64,000 nt of DNA from Candidatus Sedimenticola sp. (ex Thyasira tokunagai). GTDB lineage: Bacteria > Pseudomonadota > Gammaproteobacteria > Chromatiales > Chromatiaceae. Both the position numbers and the translations under genes were made by a program. The stretch is taken from NCBI GenBank assembly GCA_037318855.1, contig CP134874.1, positions 3,720,598 through 3,784,597 on the forward strand, read 5' to 3'. Every line of letters starts with the position of its first letter. The first letter of the stretch is position 1. Positions 54,443 through 63,801 of this stretch are shown here, piece after piece. Under the pieces are notes generated by a model. That model did not search any database. It saw nothing but the letters and a program-made list of their open reading frames with translations, and was not told the origin of the DNA.

Positions 54443-55309
54443 ATGGAATTGAACAGACTCATACTCGATAATGAGGTTGTTATACGCCTGGCTTTTTTCT
54501 TCGGCGTCTTTGCCGTGATCGCAATTTGGGAACTGGCCTCGCCCTGCCGAAAGCTCACCGTCCCCAAAGCGCTCCGCTGGGGGAACAACCTGCTTTTGGT
54601 TTTTCTCAATAGCACGATTTTACGCCTCCTCTTCCCGGCAGCTGCCGTTGGCGTAGCGGCCACAGCCCAACAGCAGGGCTGGGGTCTGCTCAACATATAC
54701 CAAATACCCACCCCTCTCTCACTGGTCATCGCAGTGGTAGTAATGGATTTTGCCATCTACCTGCAGCATGTCATGGTTCACGCCATACCCGCTTTGTGGC
54801 GACTGCACCGAGTACACCATGCCGACCCCGATTATGATGTCACTACAGGTGCTCGCTTCCACCCCATCGAGATCATCCTCTCCATGCTGATCAAGTTCAC
54901 CGTTATCATGGTACTGGGGCCGCCAGTGGTGGCTGTTGTGATATTCGAGGTGATGCTGAACGCCACTGCCATGTTCAACCACGGCAACATTCACCTGGCG
55001 AAAGGGATCGACAGCATCCTGCGTCTGTTCGTTGTTACGCCTGATATGCATCGGGTCCACCACTCAGTAGAAGATGATGAGGCCAACAGCAATTTCGGCT
55101 TCAGCCTCCCCTGGTGGGATCGGCTCTTTGGTACCTACCGCGATCAACCTCGCGCCGGCCACAAGGGTATGACCATAGGTATTCACAACTACCGTGAACC
55201 AAAACAGGTCACCTGGATCAGCGGCATGTATATCCTCCCGTTTATAGGAAAAATCTCCAGCTATGCCATCAATCGCCGCCAGTGGGGTGATGGCGAAGAG
55301 AATAACTAG
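54443..55309 (+). CDS. Sterol desaturase/fatty acid hydroxylase family membrane protein
   Basis: The 288-residue protein has four or five transmembrane segments and the diiron histidine motifs HVMVH, LHRVHH and, near the C-terminus, HRVHHSVEDDEANSNFGF. It should hydroxylate or desaturate a lipid. The substrate is unknown. The start ATG has GAGG upstream. The stop codon TAG is formed by the sequence CTAGTGGGCCATGCGG, which is the end of the palindromic element at 61998-62266. Confidence 0.88.
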   Translation: MELNRLILDNEVVIRLAFFFGVFAVIAIWELASPCRKLTVPKALRWGNNLLLVFLNSTILRLLFPAAAVGVAATAQQQGWGLLNIYQIPTPLSLVIAVVVMDFAIYLQHVMVHAIPALWRLHRVHHADPDYDVTTGARFHPIEIILSMLIKFTVIMVLGPPVVAVVIFEVMLNATAMFNHGNIHLAKGIDSILRLFVVTPDMHRVHHSVEDDEANSNFGFSLPWWDRLFGTYRDQPRAGHKGMTIGIHNYREPKQVTWISGMYILPFIGKISSYAINRRQWGDGEENN

Positions 55310-55324
55310 TGGGCCATGCGGAAA
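55306..55324. repeat. Solitary end of the CTAGTGGGCCAT element
   Basis: CTAGTGGGCCATGCGGAAA matches the terminal repeats at 61998 and 62266. No partner end is seen nearby. It overlaps the stop codon of the hydroxylase gene. Confidence 0.7.
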
Positions 55325-55561
55325 CCCTAAAAAGCGGAGTGCAGAGAAGCGCATAGGTCGCAGAGAAAAGACTTATTAATCAATGACAAACCCTGCGGAC
55401 CCTGCTTCCCTTTGCGATCTCTGCGTCCTAAAAAGTGTTGCTTTGGACAGATACAAAACTATGCACTTTTGAGAAAAAGAGCGTTTTACTCTTTCCGTTC
55501 AGCCTCCATTCAGGAGCTGTCCCATATTCTGAACATGAGACAACACACTGGAGGCTCGATT

Positions 55562-55957
55562 ATGAAACCCATCACTAAAACCCTTATAGCGACGACACTC
55601 TGCCTACTTACCACCGCCCCGGTATCTGCAGGTTATAGCTACAAAAACCAAAACAACGACCTATTCAATCGCATGATTGATCAGCACAACATGATAGAGA
55701 GAGGAGTTGAAAAGGGCAGACTGACCGAGAAGGAAGAGCGGATCCTGAAGAGACAGCAGCGAAAATTCTTCAGCCAAGCGGTAAAATTCCGCGAGGATGG
55801 ACAGATCTCGAGGAAGGAGCAGCGCAAGCTGCACAAGATGCTGGACAGAAGCGAAAAACGTATCAAAGAGTTCAAACGGGACCATCGCAACTACCGTAGC
55901 AACTATCTTCATGATTACAGCACAAGCAGATCGCAGCGCAGCTTTCGCTGGTGGTAA
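55562..55957 (+). CDS. Small secreted coiled-coil protein of unknown function
   Basis: The 131-residue protein has a signal peptide (TLIATTLCLLTTAPVSAGYS). The mature part is very basic and charged, predicted helical (GRLTEKEERILKRQQRKFF, QISRKEQRKLHKMLDRSEKRIKEF) with internal similarity between the two halves, and a Tyr/Ser/Arg tail. GGAGG lies seven bases before ATG 55562. I recognise no family. A terminator follows directly, so it forms a single-gene unit. Confidence 0.8.
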   Translation: MKPITKTLIATTLCLLTTAPVSAGYSYKNQNNDLFNRMIDQHNMIERGVEKGRLTEKEERILKRQQRKFFSQAVKFREDGQISRKEQRKLHKMLDRSEKRIKEFKRDHRNYRSNYLHDYSTSRSQRSFRWW

Positions 55958-55965
55958 AAAACTAT

Positions 55966-55999
55966 AAGGGGCGGGTTCCCTTAGGAACCCGCCCCTTTA
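55966..55999 (+). terminator. Terminator after the small secreted protein
   Basis: AGGGGCGGGTTCC, CTTA, GGAACCCGCCCCT with a short T tract forms a 13-bp stem. It also lies before the stop of the converging triheme cytochrome gene and may serve both. Confidence 0.88.
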
Positions 56000-56025
56000 G
56001 TCCCTTAATCTCTACTCTTTAGAGC

Positions 56026-56862
56026 TCAATCTGAGACCACCTGCTTAAAATCGTACAGGGTTCTGTGAACTGCATGGCAGCGTGCACAAGTTATCACCGC
56101 AGCCGTACCAAGGTTACGACCAACAGCTTTCTGGTCATTGATCTCAATGCTCTCCTTCAAAGCCTGTAGAACTTTTGCCGGCTCTCTCCCCAAAAACCGC
56201 TCCCGTGGCGCCTCTCCTTTATGGCATGAATCACAACTCCCACCCAAGAGGTGTAGCTCCCTCTCCAGCTCAGCGACACTCTCCAAAGCAGCCTGACGGC
56301 GGCCATCTTCACTGGCGATCTTCACCCGGTTGACCAATTTTGATAGCAGCGTCATTACTTCAGGGTAGCCCCTCCCCACTTCGCCATCTTGACCTTTCAC
56401 CATAGTGTTACTGAAGTCGGGCGTCCGATAGATAGCGGCGGTCACCGCACGATAATCGCGATGACAGGTGCGGCAACTACGCCCCAACCGTTTGAGCGCC
56501 TTGCCGGCAAGTTCAATATCACCACCACCGATCGCGCGTTCAAGTCGCCCGGCCCAATCGAGAGAGAGCTCATCCTGCCACTCCGGCACCATCTCACCAA
56601 TCTGTCGGTAGTGTTCCAGCAGACGCTCAGACCACTTTGCCGCCAACTGCTGGTCGCCCAGCGCCAAATACTCTGATACCGCCTGCATTTCGCGTCGCAG
56701 CTTGAACATATTATGGAGCCAGACCTGCCTTTTATTCGCAGGCTTATACCACTGTGTCAGTGAGTCTGGGGGCAATTTTATAACTGCTTCATTTTCCGCC
56801 AATAGCGTGCCGGAAAAAAACAGTAGAAGGAGGGGTGGCAACAAGCGGACCCACTTACTCAT
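56026..56862 (-). CDS. Periplasmic triheme cytochrome c
   Basis: The 278-residue protein has a signal peptide (LLPPLLLLFFSGTLLAEN) and three c-heme motifs: CRTCH, CDSCH and CARCH. The regions around the first two look like helical cytochrome c'-type modules (KALKRLGRSCRTCHRDYRA and LHLLGGSCDSCHKGE), which bind NO in some proteins. The third is CAVITCARCHAVHRT-like. The exact family is unknown. ATG 56862 begins the signal peptide; a longer in-frame ORF is rejected. It is converging with the upstream small gene. Confidence 0.83.
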   Translation of the reverse strand: MSKWVRLLPPLLLLFFSGTLLAENEAVIKLPPDSLTQWYKPANKRQVWLHNMFKLRREMQAVSEYLALGDQQLAAKWSERLLEHYRQIGEMVPEWQDELSLDWAGRLERAIGGGDIELAGKALKRLGRSCRTCHRDYRAVTAAIYRTPDFSNTMVKGQDGEVGRGYPEVMTLLSKLVNRVKIASEDGRRQAALESVAELERELHLLGGSCDSCHKGEAPRERFLGREPAKVLQALKESIEINDQKAVGRNLGTAAVITCARCHAVHRTLYDFKQVVSD

Positions 56863-57056
56863 AATCTGTTCACCTCGAAAAATAACCTGACCAACATAGC
56901 AGTTTTTATCTTTCACGCCAAAGAAGTTGATGCCATTGTGCGTGATGCACTCGACGTGACAATAGGCTTACCACCTTACCAATTACAATAAAATTACGCT
57001 GTTGTTTGGCACCCTGTTTTCGATAGAATGGCGCACCTGGCACAGCCGGATATTTT

Positions 57057-57944
57057 TTGGAGACTCATATCAATCCGCAACTCAAATACTGGCTACTGGC
57101 CATCCGGCCGAAAACGCTAAGCATCTCCATTGCGCCTGTACTTACCGGAACCACCCTCGCCTGGGCAGAACATCATTCGTTGATGTGGCTACCGGCATTG
57201 GCGGCACTCTGTGCCGCCCTGTTGATTCAGATCGCCACCAACCTTCACAATGATGCTGCAGACTATGAGCTGGGAACCGACACACCGGATCGCCTGGGGC
57301 CGGAACGCGCCACCTCTCAAGGTTGGCTCAGCGTCGAAAAGGTGAAACGAGCAGCCTATGGCTGCTTCGCTCTCGCCTTTTTTATCGGAATCTACCTGGC
57401 AACGCTCGGCGGCTGGCCTATTGTCGCTATCGGCTTACTCTCATTAATGGCCGGCTACAGCTACACCGGGGGCCCTCGTCCCATCGCCTACAGCAGCAGT
57501 GGCGAGGTATTTGTCTTTATCTTTTTTGGCCTTGCCGCCGTTATGGGCAGCTACTATATTCAAGCCCTTTCGCTGTCGCTAAATCTCCTGCTTAGCGCAT
57601 TTTCCATAGGTTTCCTCGCCGCTGCGGTTCTACTGGTCAACAACTATCGCGATCTGGATACCGATACCAGAGCGGGAAAGCTGACCCTGGTCAACCACCT
57701 CGGTCGCTGTGGTTCCCAGCGACTCTATATGCTACTGCTGATCACTCCCTTCGCCCTACCCGTCGCTTTACAGGGAGTGTCGAACGGTCGCTGGTTGGTG
57801 CTCGCAGCGCTGCCGTTAGCTCTCTGGTTACTACTAAGTTTTATACGCAAGCAAACAGGCCCTCATTTCAACCAACTTTTGGCGGCCACCGCTCAACTAC
57901 AGCTCATTTTCTCTTTGCTGCTATCTATCGGTCTCACCCTTTAA
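57057..57944 (+). CDS. menA: MenA-type 1,4-dihydroxy-2-naphthoate prenyltransferase
   Basis: The 295-residue membrane protein has about nine transmembrane segments and the two aspartate-rich motifs of UbiA/MenA enzymes: NLHNDAADYELGTDTPDRLG and NNYRDLDTDTRAGKLTL. It should attach a polyprenyl chain to dihydroxynaphthoate in menaquinone synthesis. The start is uncertain: only TTG (57057) is available after an in-frame stop, with GGAG overlapping it. No other men genes are in the window. Confidence 0.85.
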   Translation: METHINPQLKYWLLAIRPKTLSISIAPVLTGTTLAWAEHHSLMWLPALAALCAALLIQIATNLHNDAADYELGTDTPDRLGPERATSQGWLSVEKVKRAAYGCFALAFFIGIYLATLGGWPIVAIGLLSLMAGYSYTGGPRPIAYSSSGEVFVFIFFGLAAVMGSYYIQALSLSLNLLLSAFSIGFLAAAVLLVNNYRDLDTDTRAGKLTLVNHLGRCGSQRLYMLLLITPFALPVALQGVSNGRWLVLAALPLALWLLLSFIRKQTGPHFNQLLAATAQLQLIFSLLLSIGLTL

Positions 57945-58084
57945 GGAGCCTCTGGTTAAGTCTGGTTAGATTTAGACTGATCCCTACATGGATAATGGTA
58001 TGGACCCACTCCACTTCATAGCCGGCCTCAATAGGGCCAAGATGGAATTGTTATCAACCATCTAATAGCGGAGTGGATCCAGTG

Positions 58085-59101
58085 ATGAAGATTACAACAA
58101 TCGGCCTTGATATCGCAAAATCAGTATTTCACCTGTATGTAGTGAACTCAGTGGGGCGATACATCAAGAAGAAGCAACTCAAGCGAAAACAGGTCTTGGC
58201 GTATATGGCAAACATGGAGCCGTGTTTGATTGCAATGGAGGCGTGTGGAGGTGCCAACTACTGGGCAAGAGAATTTGCCGCTCAGGGGCATCAGGTTAAG
58301 CTAATCGCGCCTCAATATGTCAAACCCTACGTCAAAGGTAACAAGAACGACTACAATGATGCCGAAGGGATCGCTGAGGCGGCACAACGGCCCAATATGC
58401 GTTTTGTGCCGATTAAGTCCGTCGAACAGCAAGATATCCAGAGTATTCACCGTCAACGGGAGCGCATCAAAAAAGAACGTACCGCCTTGGTGAATCAGGT
58501 GCGTGGATTATTGGCTGAATATGGGGTGGTCATCAATAAAGGGGTTGCCGCCGTGCGCAGGGGTCTCCCTGAGATTCTGGAAGATGCAGAGAATGGTTTG
58601 ACGCCCCTTGCGCGTGAGTTATTCGCAGAGCTTCAGGAAGAATCACAGACCATCGACAAACGGCTTGAGCAGTGTGAGAAGCGAATCAAAAGTCTCAATC
58701 AAGAAAATGAGGTGTGCCAACGACTCGATGAGATATTAGGGATCGGCCCCATCACCGCCAGCGCGACTTATGCTGCAGCCGGTGACGGCAAAGATTTTGT
58801 GAGTGGCCGTCATTTTTCAGCCTGGTTAGGCTTGGTGCCTGGTCAACACTCGACGGGTGGCAAGACGGTCCTTCTGGGGATCAGTAAACGGGGTAACGCC
58901 TATCTCAGAACACTGTTTATTCACGGTGCCCGGGCTGTTCTGCGTCACTCTGCGAATAAGACAGATCACTTTAGCCGGTGGGCTCAAGCCCTATTGGAGC
59001 GTCGAGGGCACAATAGGGCATGCGTTGCGGTTGCCAATAAGATGGCCCGAATCGCATGGGTCATCATGGCGAAAGGTGAGACCTATCGTACAGTCGTATG
59101 A
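58085..59101 (+). CDS. IS1111-type recombinase (transposase)
   Basis: The 338-residue protein has the DEDD catalytic start (TIGLDIAKSVFHLYVV, AMEACGGANYWARE, KNDYNDAEGIAEAA) and the C-terminal Tnp20 region (LGIGPITASATYAAAGDGKDF, GISKRGNAYLRTLFIHGAR). ATG 58085 aligns with family starts. The ORF is intact, so the element may be active. Confidence 0.94.
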   Translation: MKITTIGLDIAKSVFHLYVVNSVGRYIKKKQLKRKQVLAYMANMEPCLIAMEACGGANYWAREFAAQGHQVKLIAPQYVKPYVKGNKNDYNDAEGIAEAAQRPNMRFVPIKSVEQQDIQSIHRQRERIKKERTALVNQVRGLLAEYGVVINKGVAAVRRGLPEILEDAENGLTPLARELFAELQEESQTIDKRLEQCEKRIKSLNQENEVCQRLDEILGIGPITASATYAAAGDGKDFVSGRHFSAWLGLVPGQHSTGGKTVLLGISKRGNAYLRTLFIHGARAVLRHSANKTDHFSRWAQALLERRGHNRACVAVANKMARIAWVIMAKGETYRTVV

Positions 59102-59385
59102 ACACAGTGATGAATTTGACGGAAGCTGATTGCTTGCGTTGATTGAAAAAGAGGTAACCCCTTTCCTACAGTTGCAAAAGACAGATTGATCGGATGGTGA
59201 GATAGGTCAGACCGGCTCATTCAAAACCTTTACCTGCATCGGCTCTTACAGAAGCCGGAAGGATGATGAGGAGGATGAGCGCAGATAACCATCGGGGCCA
59301 GGAAGCGAAAAAAGCTTCCATCAAATAGGCCGGATATATGAGAGCAATGATTTCCTCTCGCACATCGGTAAAATGTCTTGCAAAC
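59102..59385 (+). ncRNA. Candidate IS1111 bridge-RNA region
   Basis: This is the long non-coding right end between the recombinase and the subterminal repeat. In IS1111-type elements the bridge RNA lies in this part. No loops were resolved by eye. Confidence 0.35.
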
Positions 59386-59506
59386 GGAGTGGGTCCATAT
59401 ATGCAGGAGGTAGGGCGACGCAGGAAGCCAAAGCCGAGAGGAGCACAGAGGTCACGGAGAAAACTTAATCTCTTGGTCTCGCGTAAGCATGCAAAGATTA
59501 CGCATT

Positions 59507-59747
59507 AACCTAGAATCCTCAGTTGGGCAGGGTGGAGAGTGCACTTGTGGTGGTGCAGTACAAGGCACAACGACGAGGAATAGTTGTTCTATTCCAAGGA
59601 GTTGTAACGCCGTAATACGCCGCCACAAGTGTGCTATCCGCCCTGCAGCGTAATTCATCCAGAGAGTGAATAGGCAATCGAAGGCAATGCAAATAAAATC
59701 AATGCGTTGTCCGTAGAATGGAGCGGTCAACTGAGGATTCTAGGATT
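59507..59747. repeat. 240-bp MITE, second copy
   Basis: CCTAGAATCCTCAGTTG to CAACTGAGGATTCTAGG with the same interior as 19610-19852. It lies between the IS1111 element and zwf, where 59748-59835 holds only CTCTGTGT-rich repeat DNA. Confidence 0.9.
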
Positions 59748-59835
59748 AAGCTCTCTCTGTGTACTCTGTGCCTCTCTGTGTTCTCCGCGTTCCGCTTTTG
59801 GTTTCTAAATCGAACAATATGCAGGTACAAGACAA

Positions 59836-61314
59836 ATGAACTCTGACTGCACCTACGTCATCTTTGGCGCCACCGGCAACCTGTCACGGATCAAGCTGAT
59901 GCCGGCACTCTACCACCTGGAGTGTGCGGACAAGCTCGCCGGCAACACCCGTATTCTGCTGCTGGGACGACGCCCATGGAGCCGTGAGCAGACGATTGAT
60001 GAGGTGCGCCTATGGGTGACCGAGAAGGCGAGAGGAAAATTGGATGAAACGGTTTTCCAACGTTTTTCCCAGCGCCTCGACTACTTCAAAGGCGACCTTA
60101 CCGATCCAGGTATGTACAGCGGGCTCAAAAGCTATCTGGGCAATACGGAAAGCCCATCGGACAATATCGCCTACTACATGGCCATCAGCCCGGCGGAATT
60201 CGGCAGTGCCGTTGAGCGGCTGCATGAGGCAGAACTTCTGGATGAGAGCCGTGGCTGGAAACGGGTGGTAATCGAGAAGCCCTTCGGCTATGACCTGGAG
60301 AGCGCCCAGGCACTGCAACGCCGCCTCGGGCGCTGCCTGCGGGAAGAGCAGATCTTCCGTATCGACCACTACCTGGGTAAAAGCACGGTACAGAATGTCC
60401 TGGTGTTCCGCTTCGCCAACACCATGATGGAGCCGTTGTGGAATCGCAACTACATCGACCATATTCAGATCACCCACTCCGAAACGCTCGGTGTCGGCAG
60501 CAGAGGCGGCTTCTACAACAGTGCCGGCGCCATGCGCGACATGATTCAAAGCCACCTGCTGCAGCTGCTGACTCTGGTAACCATGGAGCCACCGGTCTCC
60601 ATGGAGGCGGAAGCACTGCGGGATGAGAAGGTAAAGGTGCTGAAATCGGTACGCCCCATTCCTCCCGATGCGGTACATGCCCACGCCTTCCGCGCCCAGT
60701 ACAGTGAAGGAACAGTGGGCGATCAGCAGGTAGCGGGGTATTTGCAAGAGGAGAACATACCTAAAGAGAGCGTCACCGAGACCTATGCCGCGCTCAAGCT
60801 CTATATCGATAATTGGCGTTGGCGTGATGTCCCTATCTACCTGCGCACCGGCAAGCGCATGGCCGAGGGGCAGTCACTCATCTCCATCTGCTTTCGCCAC
60901 CCGCCCCAACAGTTCTTCCGCGACACTCAGGTGGAGTGCATGAAACAGAATTGGGTACTACTCGGCATCCAGCCCTGCGAGTGCCTGCGCATGGAGATGA
61001 CCGTCAAGGAGCCGGGGCTGGAGATGCAGACCCGGCAGACCAGCCTCGATGCCAGCCTACGCCAGGGAGATGAGACCCTTAATGATGCCTATGAAGAGCT
61101 GCTGCTGGACGTCATTCAGGGTGATCGCTCCCTCTTTCTACGCTATGACGAAGTAGAGTACGCCTGGCGAGTGGTTGATCCGGTCCTGCGCAACTGGTCC
61201 ACCGAACGGGACTACATCTCCACCTATCCAGCAGGAAGCTGGGGGCCGGAAGAGAGCAGACGGCTGTTTGAGAAAGCCGATCAGCGGTGGCGTCATAACC
61301 TTGACCCAGAGTGA
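59836..61314 (+). CDS. zwf: Glucose-6-phosphate 1-dehydrogenase
   Basis: The 492-residue enzyme oxidises glucose-6-phosphate to 6-phosphogluconolactone with NADP+. It shows the Rossmann motif FGATGNLSRIKL and the active-site motif RIDHYLGKSTVQNVL. Further conserved parts are EKPFGYDLESA and NWRWRDVPIYLRTGKR. It is followed after three bases by pgl, the next step of the pentose phosphate pathway. The length is normal. Confidence 0.97.
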   Translation: MNSDCTYVIFGATGNLSRIKLMPALYHLECADKLAGNTRILLLGRRPWSREQTIDEVRLWVTEKARGKLDETVFQRFSQRLDYFKGDLTDPGMYSGLKSYLGNTESPSDNIAYYMAISPAEFGSAVERLHEAELLDESRGWKRVVIEKPFGYDLESAQALQRRLGRCLREEQIFRIDHYLGKSTVQNVLVFRFANTMMEPLWNRNYIDHIQITHSETLGVGSRGGFYNSAGAMRDMIQSHLLQLLTLVTMEPPVSMEAEALRDEKVKVLKSVRPIPPDAVHAHAFRAQYSEGTVGDQQVAGYLQEENIPKESVTETYAALKLYIDNWRWRDVPIYLRTGKRMAEGQSLISICFRHPPQQFFRDTQVECMKQNWVLLGIQPCECLRMEMTVKEPGLEMQTRQTSLDASLRQGDETLNDAYEELLLDVIQGDRSLFLRYDEVEYAWRVVDPVLRNWSTERDYISTYPAGSWGPEESRRLFEKADQRWRHNLDPE

Positions 61315-61317
61315 TTG

Positions 61318-62001
61318 ATGTTGCACTGGACGATTCTTGAGAATAGCGAGGCAATTGCCCATGCCGCCGCCGAGCGGATAAGCCAAATTGCCCAACAAGC
61401 CATCGCTGAACGAGGGCGCTTCAGCCTGGTACTGGCCGGCGGCGGCACACCGGCGGCGGCCTATGCCCGGCTCGCTACCATTAAGGCTGATTGGCAGCGG
61501 TGGCACATCTACTTCGGCGATGAGCGCTGCCTGCCTATCGACCACCCGGAGAGAAATAGCCGCATGGCCGCTGAAACACTCCTCAGTAAGGTGCCCATCC
61601 CCGCCGATCAGATCCATCCCATCCCCGCTGAACTGGGCGCAGAGAGAGGTGCCGAGCTGTATGGTAAAACCATCCACAATGCGCTTCCCTTCGACCTGGT
61701 ATTACTGGGGATCGGTGAAGATGGCCATACCGCCAGCCTGTTCCCAGATCACGGAGAGAGCGCGGCTACAGCAGTCATCGCCATCCATCAGGCACCCAAG
61801 CCCCCCGCTGATCGCATCAGCCTAAGTAGCGAGACCCTAAGTAACTGCCGACAGCTGATCTACCTGGTTAGCGGCGGAGGCAAACAGAGTGCTGTTCGCC
61901 GTTGGATAGAGGGGGAGCCTCTTCCCGTCAGCAGGATTCATGCACAGGAAGAGAGTGAAGTGCTGATCGACCAGGATGCAATGCCGGCAAACACTCCCTA
62001 G
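61318..62001 (+). CDS. pgl: 6-phosphogluconolactonase
   Basis: The 227-residue enzyme hydrolyses 6-phosphogluconolactone. It shows LVLAGGGTPAAAYARL, IYFGDERCLPIDHPERNS and LLGIGEDGHTASLFPDH, the typical Pgl motifs. ATG 61318 is chosen; a TTG three bases earlier is rejected. It is directly behind zwf in the same operon. Its stop TAG is the first bases of the palindromic element that follows. Confidence 0.96.
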   Translation: MLHWTILENSEAIAHAAAERISQIAQQAIAERGRFSLVLAGGGTPAAAYARLATIKADWQRWHIYFGDERCLPIDHPERNSRMAAETLLSKVPIPADQIHPIPAELGAERGAELYGKTIHNALPFDLVLLGIGEDGHTASLFPDHGESAATAVIAIHQAPKPPADRISLSSETLSNCRQLIYLVSGGGKQSAVRRWIEGEPLPVSRIHAQEESEVLIDQDAMPANTP

Positions 62002-62266
62002 TGGGCCATACGGGAAGTTCGGTAACTCACAGAGCCCCGCTAAGAGGCCAAGGTAAGGCGCGTGCCGCAGGGAATGGCAAGCCCTTTCCAAGGTGCGCAA
62101 CGCAGCATTGGCCTCTTAGCGGGGCTCCCTCCGGGCCAGTCCACAAGCCGGGTTGGCGGTGTTGCACTCGTTTGAATTGGCTACGGCCAGTCCTGCACTC
62201 GTGCGCCTTGCCAACCCGGCTTGTGAACTGGCTGTGGGTTACCGAATTTTCCGCATGGTCCACTAG
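61998..62266. repeat. Nested palindromic element (269 bp)
   Basis: The outer arms CTAGTGGGCCATACGGGAAG and the complement of the right end (CTAGTGGACCATGCGGAAAA) extend about 35 bases. Inside are a second pair, AGCCCCGCTAAGAGGCCA with TGGCCTCTTAGCGGGGCT, and a third, ACAAGCCGGGTTGGC with GCCAACCCGGCTTGT. The element has no ORF and begins in the pgl stop codon. Confidence 0.9.
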
Positions 62267-62335
62267 ATCCGAAAAGATCGTCTACAGTATGGTTTATATT
62301 CTAAAAACTATCCTGATGGATAAAGGCGACACTTG

Positions 62336-62398
62336 TAACAGCGAACTTGTTCACGATTGACTCCGTGGCAAGTTCTTCGCGAACAAGTTCGCCCCTAC
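62336..62398. repeat. REP palindrome before sodB
   Basis: GCGAACTTGTTCACGATTGA and TCGCGAACAAGTTCGCCCCTA form the arms of a REP (second arm quoted with its first 20 bases in mind). It lies 177 bases before the sodB start. Confidence 0.78.
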
Positions 62399-62574
62399 CG
62401 ACCATGCGAAGATCTGAGATAAACCATTCATAAAGATAATCTTATACATAGCAAACAAAAAAACTGTCTTGCATTATCTAAAAACAGATTCTAGAATGCA
62501 CTCAACATATACCTAGTATTATACTTGGTTTTTATTAAAGAAGCAGATTGCTGGATTTAAGGAGAACAGAGAAG

Positions 62575-63156
62575 ATGGCACATCAATTACCCGCCCTGCC
62601 CTACGAGATGAACGCTTTGGAGCCCACCATCTCTCAGGAGACGCTTGAGTTTCACTACGGCAAGCATCACCAAACCTACGTCACCAACCTCAACAACCTG
62701 GTCACAGGCACTGAGTTTGAGAACGCCTCACTGGAAGAGATCGTGATGAAGGCCTCTGGTGGCATCTTCAACAACGCCGCCCAGATCTGGAATCACACCT
62801 TCTACTGGAACGGCCTTAGCCCCAATGGCGGCGGTGCACCAAGTGGTGCTCTGGCCGACGCCATCAACAGCGCCTTTGGCTCCTTCGACGAATTCAAGAC
62901 AAAGTTTGCCGCCTCTGCCGCAGGTAACTTCGGCTCCGGTTGGACCTGGCTGGTGAAAAACAGTGATGGTGGCGTCGAGATCGTCAACACCTCCAACGCG
63001 GCCAACCCGATGACCGAGGGTATGACACCACTGCTGACCATTGATGTCTGGGAGCACGCCTACTACATCGACTACCGTAACGCCCGTCCCAAGTACTTGG
63101 GCGCGGTCTGGGATATCGTCAACTGGGATTTTGCCGGTACTAACTTTGGCGGCTGA
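62575..63156 (+). CDS. sodB: Iron superoxide dismutase
   Basis: The 193-residue enzyme converts superoxide to O2 and H2O2. Metal ligands appear in [18 protein letters not shown] and [13 protein letters not shown]. The residues [11 protein letters not shown] and [12 protein letters not shown] indicate the Fe-type. AAGGAGA lies ten bases before ATG 62575. A strong terminator follows. The AT-rich upstream region (62440-62540) probably contains the promoter, but no Fur box could be assigned. Confidence 0.97.
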   Translation: MAHQLPALPYEMNALEPTISQETLEFHYGKHHQTYVTNLNNLVTGTEFENASLEEIVMKASGGIFNNAAQIWNHTFYWNGLSPNGGGAPSGALADAINSAFGSFDEFKTKFAASAAGNFGSGWTWLVKNSDGGVEIVNTSNAANPMTEGMTPLLTIDVWEHAYYIDYRNARPKYLGAVWDIVNWDFAGTNFGG

Positions 63157-63192
63157 ATAGAACCACTACCGGGGGATATTTTTCCCCGAACG

Positions 63193-63230
63193 AAACAAGC
63201 CCTTGAAGGTGGTCCTTCAAGGGCTTGTTT
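63193..63230 (+). terminator. Terminator after sodB
   Basis: AACAAGCCCTTGAAGG, TGGT, CCTTCAAGGGCTTGTTT forms a perfect 16-bp stem ending in TTT. Confidence 0.92.
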
Positions 63231-63561
63231 GTGGATCGGTTAGTCCTAACCAACCACCGAAGTTTAAAGCATATCGTACCTATTCAGCTGAATGGTTACT
63301 GCATTTCAAGTACTCACAACTGATTGATACCTGAACCCAGCAGGATAAAAGGCGAGTATTCTCTCGGCTTCAATTATGGGCCTTTTTCGTCTCCCTTACC
63401 CCTTCCAATACCTTGGAGTGCGCATACTACTTTTGCGCTTGTATCATAGTCACGGTCGTTATCGATCACGGCTATCCGGCCAGTAGAAAAATTTATTATT
63501 CCGTCACATCAACCACTGCTAATATGCCCGATCTTTTGGCATTTGCTAGCAGTAATAGACT
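63231..63561. other. Intergenic region
   Basis: No gene, clear repeat or regulatory motif is seen apart from AT-rich DNA just before the small secreted-protein gene. Confidence 0.6.
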
Positions 63562-63771
63562 ATGACTATTGATAATAAGAACAACATCAAGTGGGCACTG
63601 ATCGCGCTACTCACATTTCCCACCCTCGTCAACGCACAAGATATGGAGTCCATCAAAGCGGACTGCTATATGGAGGGCGAGGGTGAGGGCCTTGAAGGTA
63701 TTGACCTGGATGAGTACGCCGACAGTTGCGCCGAAGAGCTCTCCGGTCTCACCCTGATCAAGACCAGTTAG
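63562..63771 (+). CDS. Small secreted acidic protein of unknown function
   Basis: The 69-residue protein has a signal peptide (WALIALLTFPTLVNAQD). The mature part is short and acidic with two cysteines (DCYMEGEGEGLEG and DSCAEEL), which could form a disulfide. No family is recognised. It stands alone between the sodB terminator region and the converging ABC-F gene. Confidence 0.65.
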   Translation: MTIDNKNNIKWALIALLTFPTLVNAQDMESIKADCYMEGEGEGLEGIDLDEYADSCAEELSGLTLIKTS

Positions 63772-63801
63772 AGCTCTTCTCCTGACTACATGGATGTAGA
63801 A

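Larger units (their letters stand above)
57998..59400 (+). mobile_element. IS110-family element, IS1111 subgroup
   Basis: Subterminal inverted repeats GTATGGACCCACTCC (57998-58012) and GGAGTGGGTCCATAT (59386-59400) frame the element, as in IS1111. The recombinase gene is followed by about 285 bases of non-coding DNA, the long right end expected of that subgroup. True outer ends lie a few bases beyond and are not certain. Confidence 0.87.

Noticed and set aside
62027..62360. ORFs of 78-119 codons between pgl and sodB
   Set aside because: They exist only because of the palindromic element, with mirrored ORFs on both strands.
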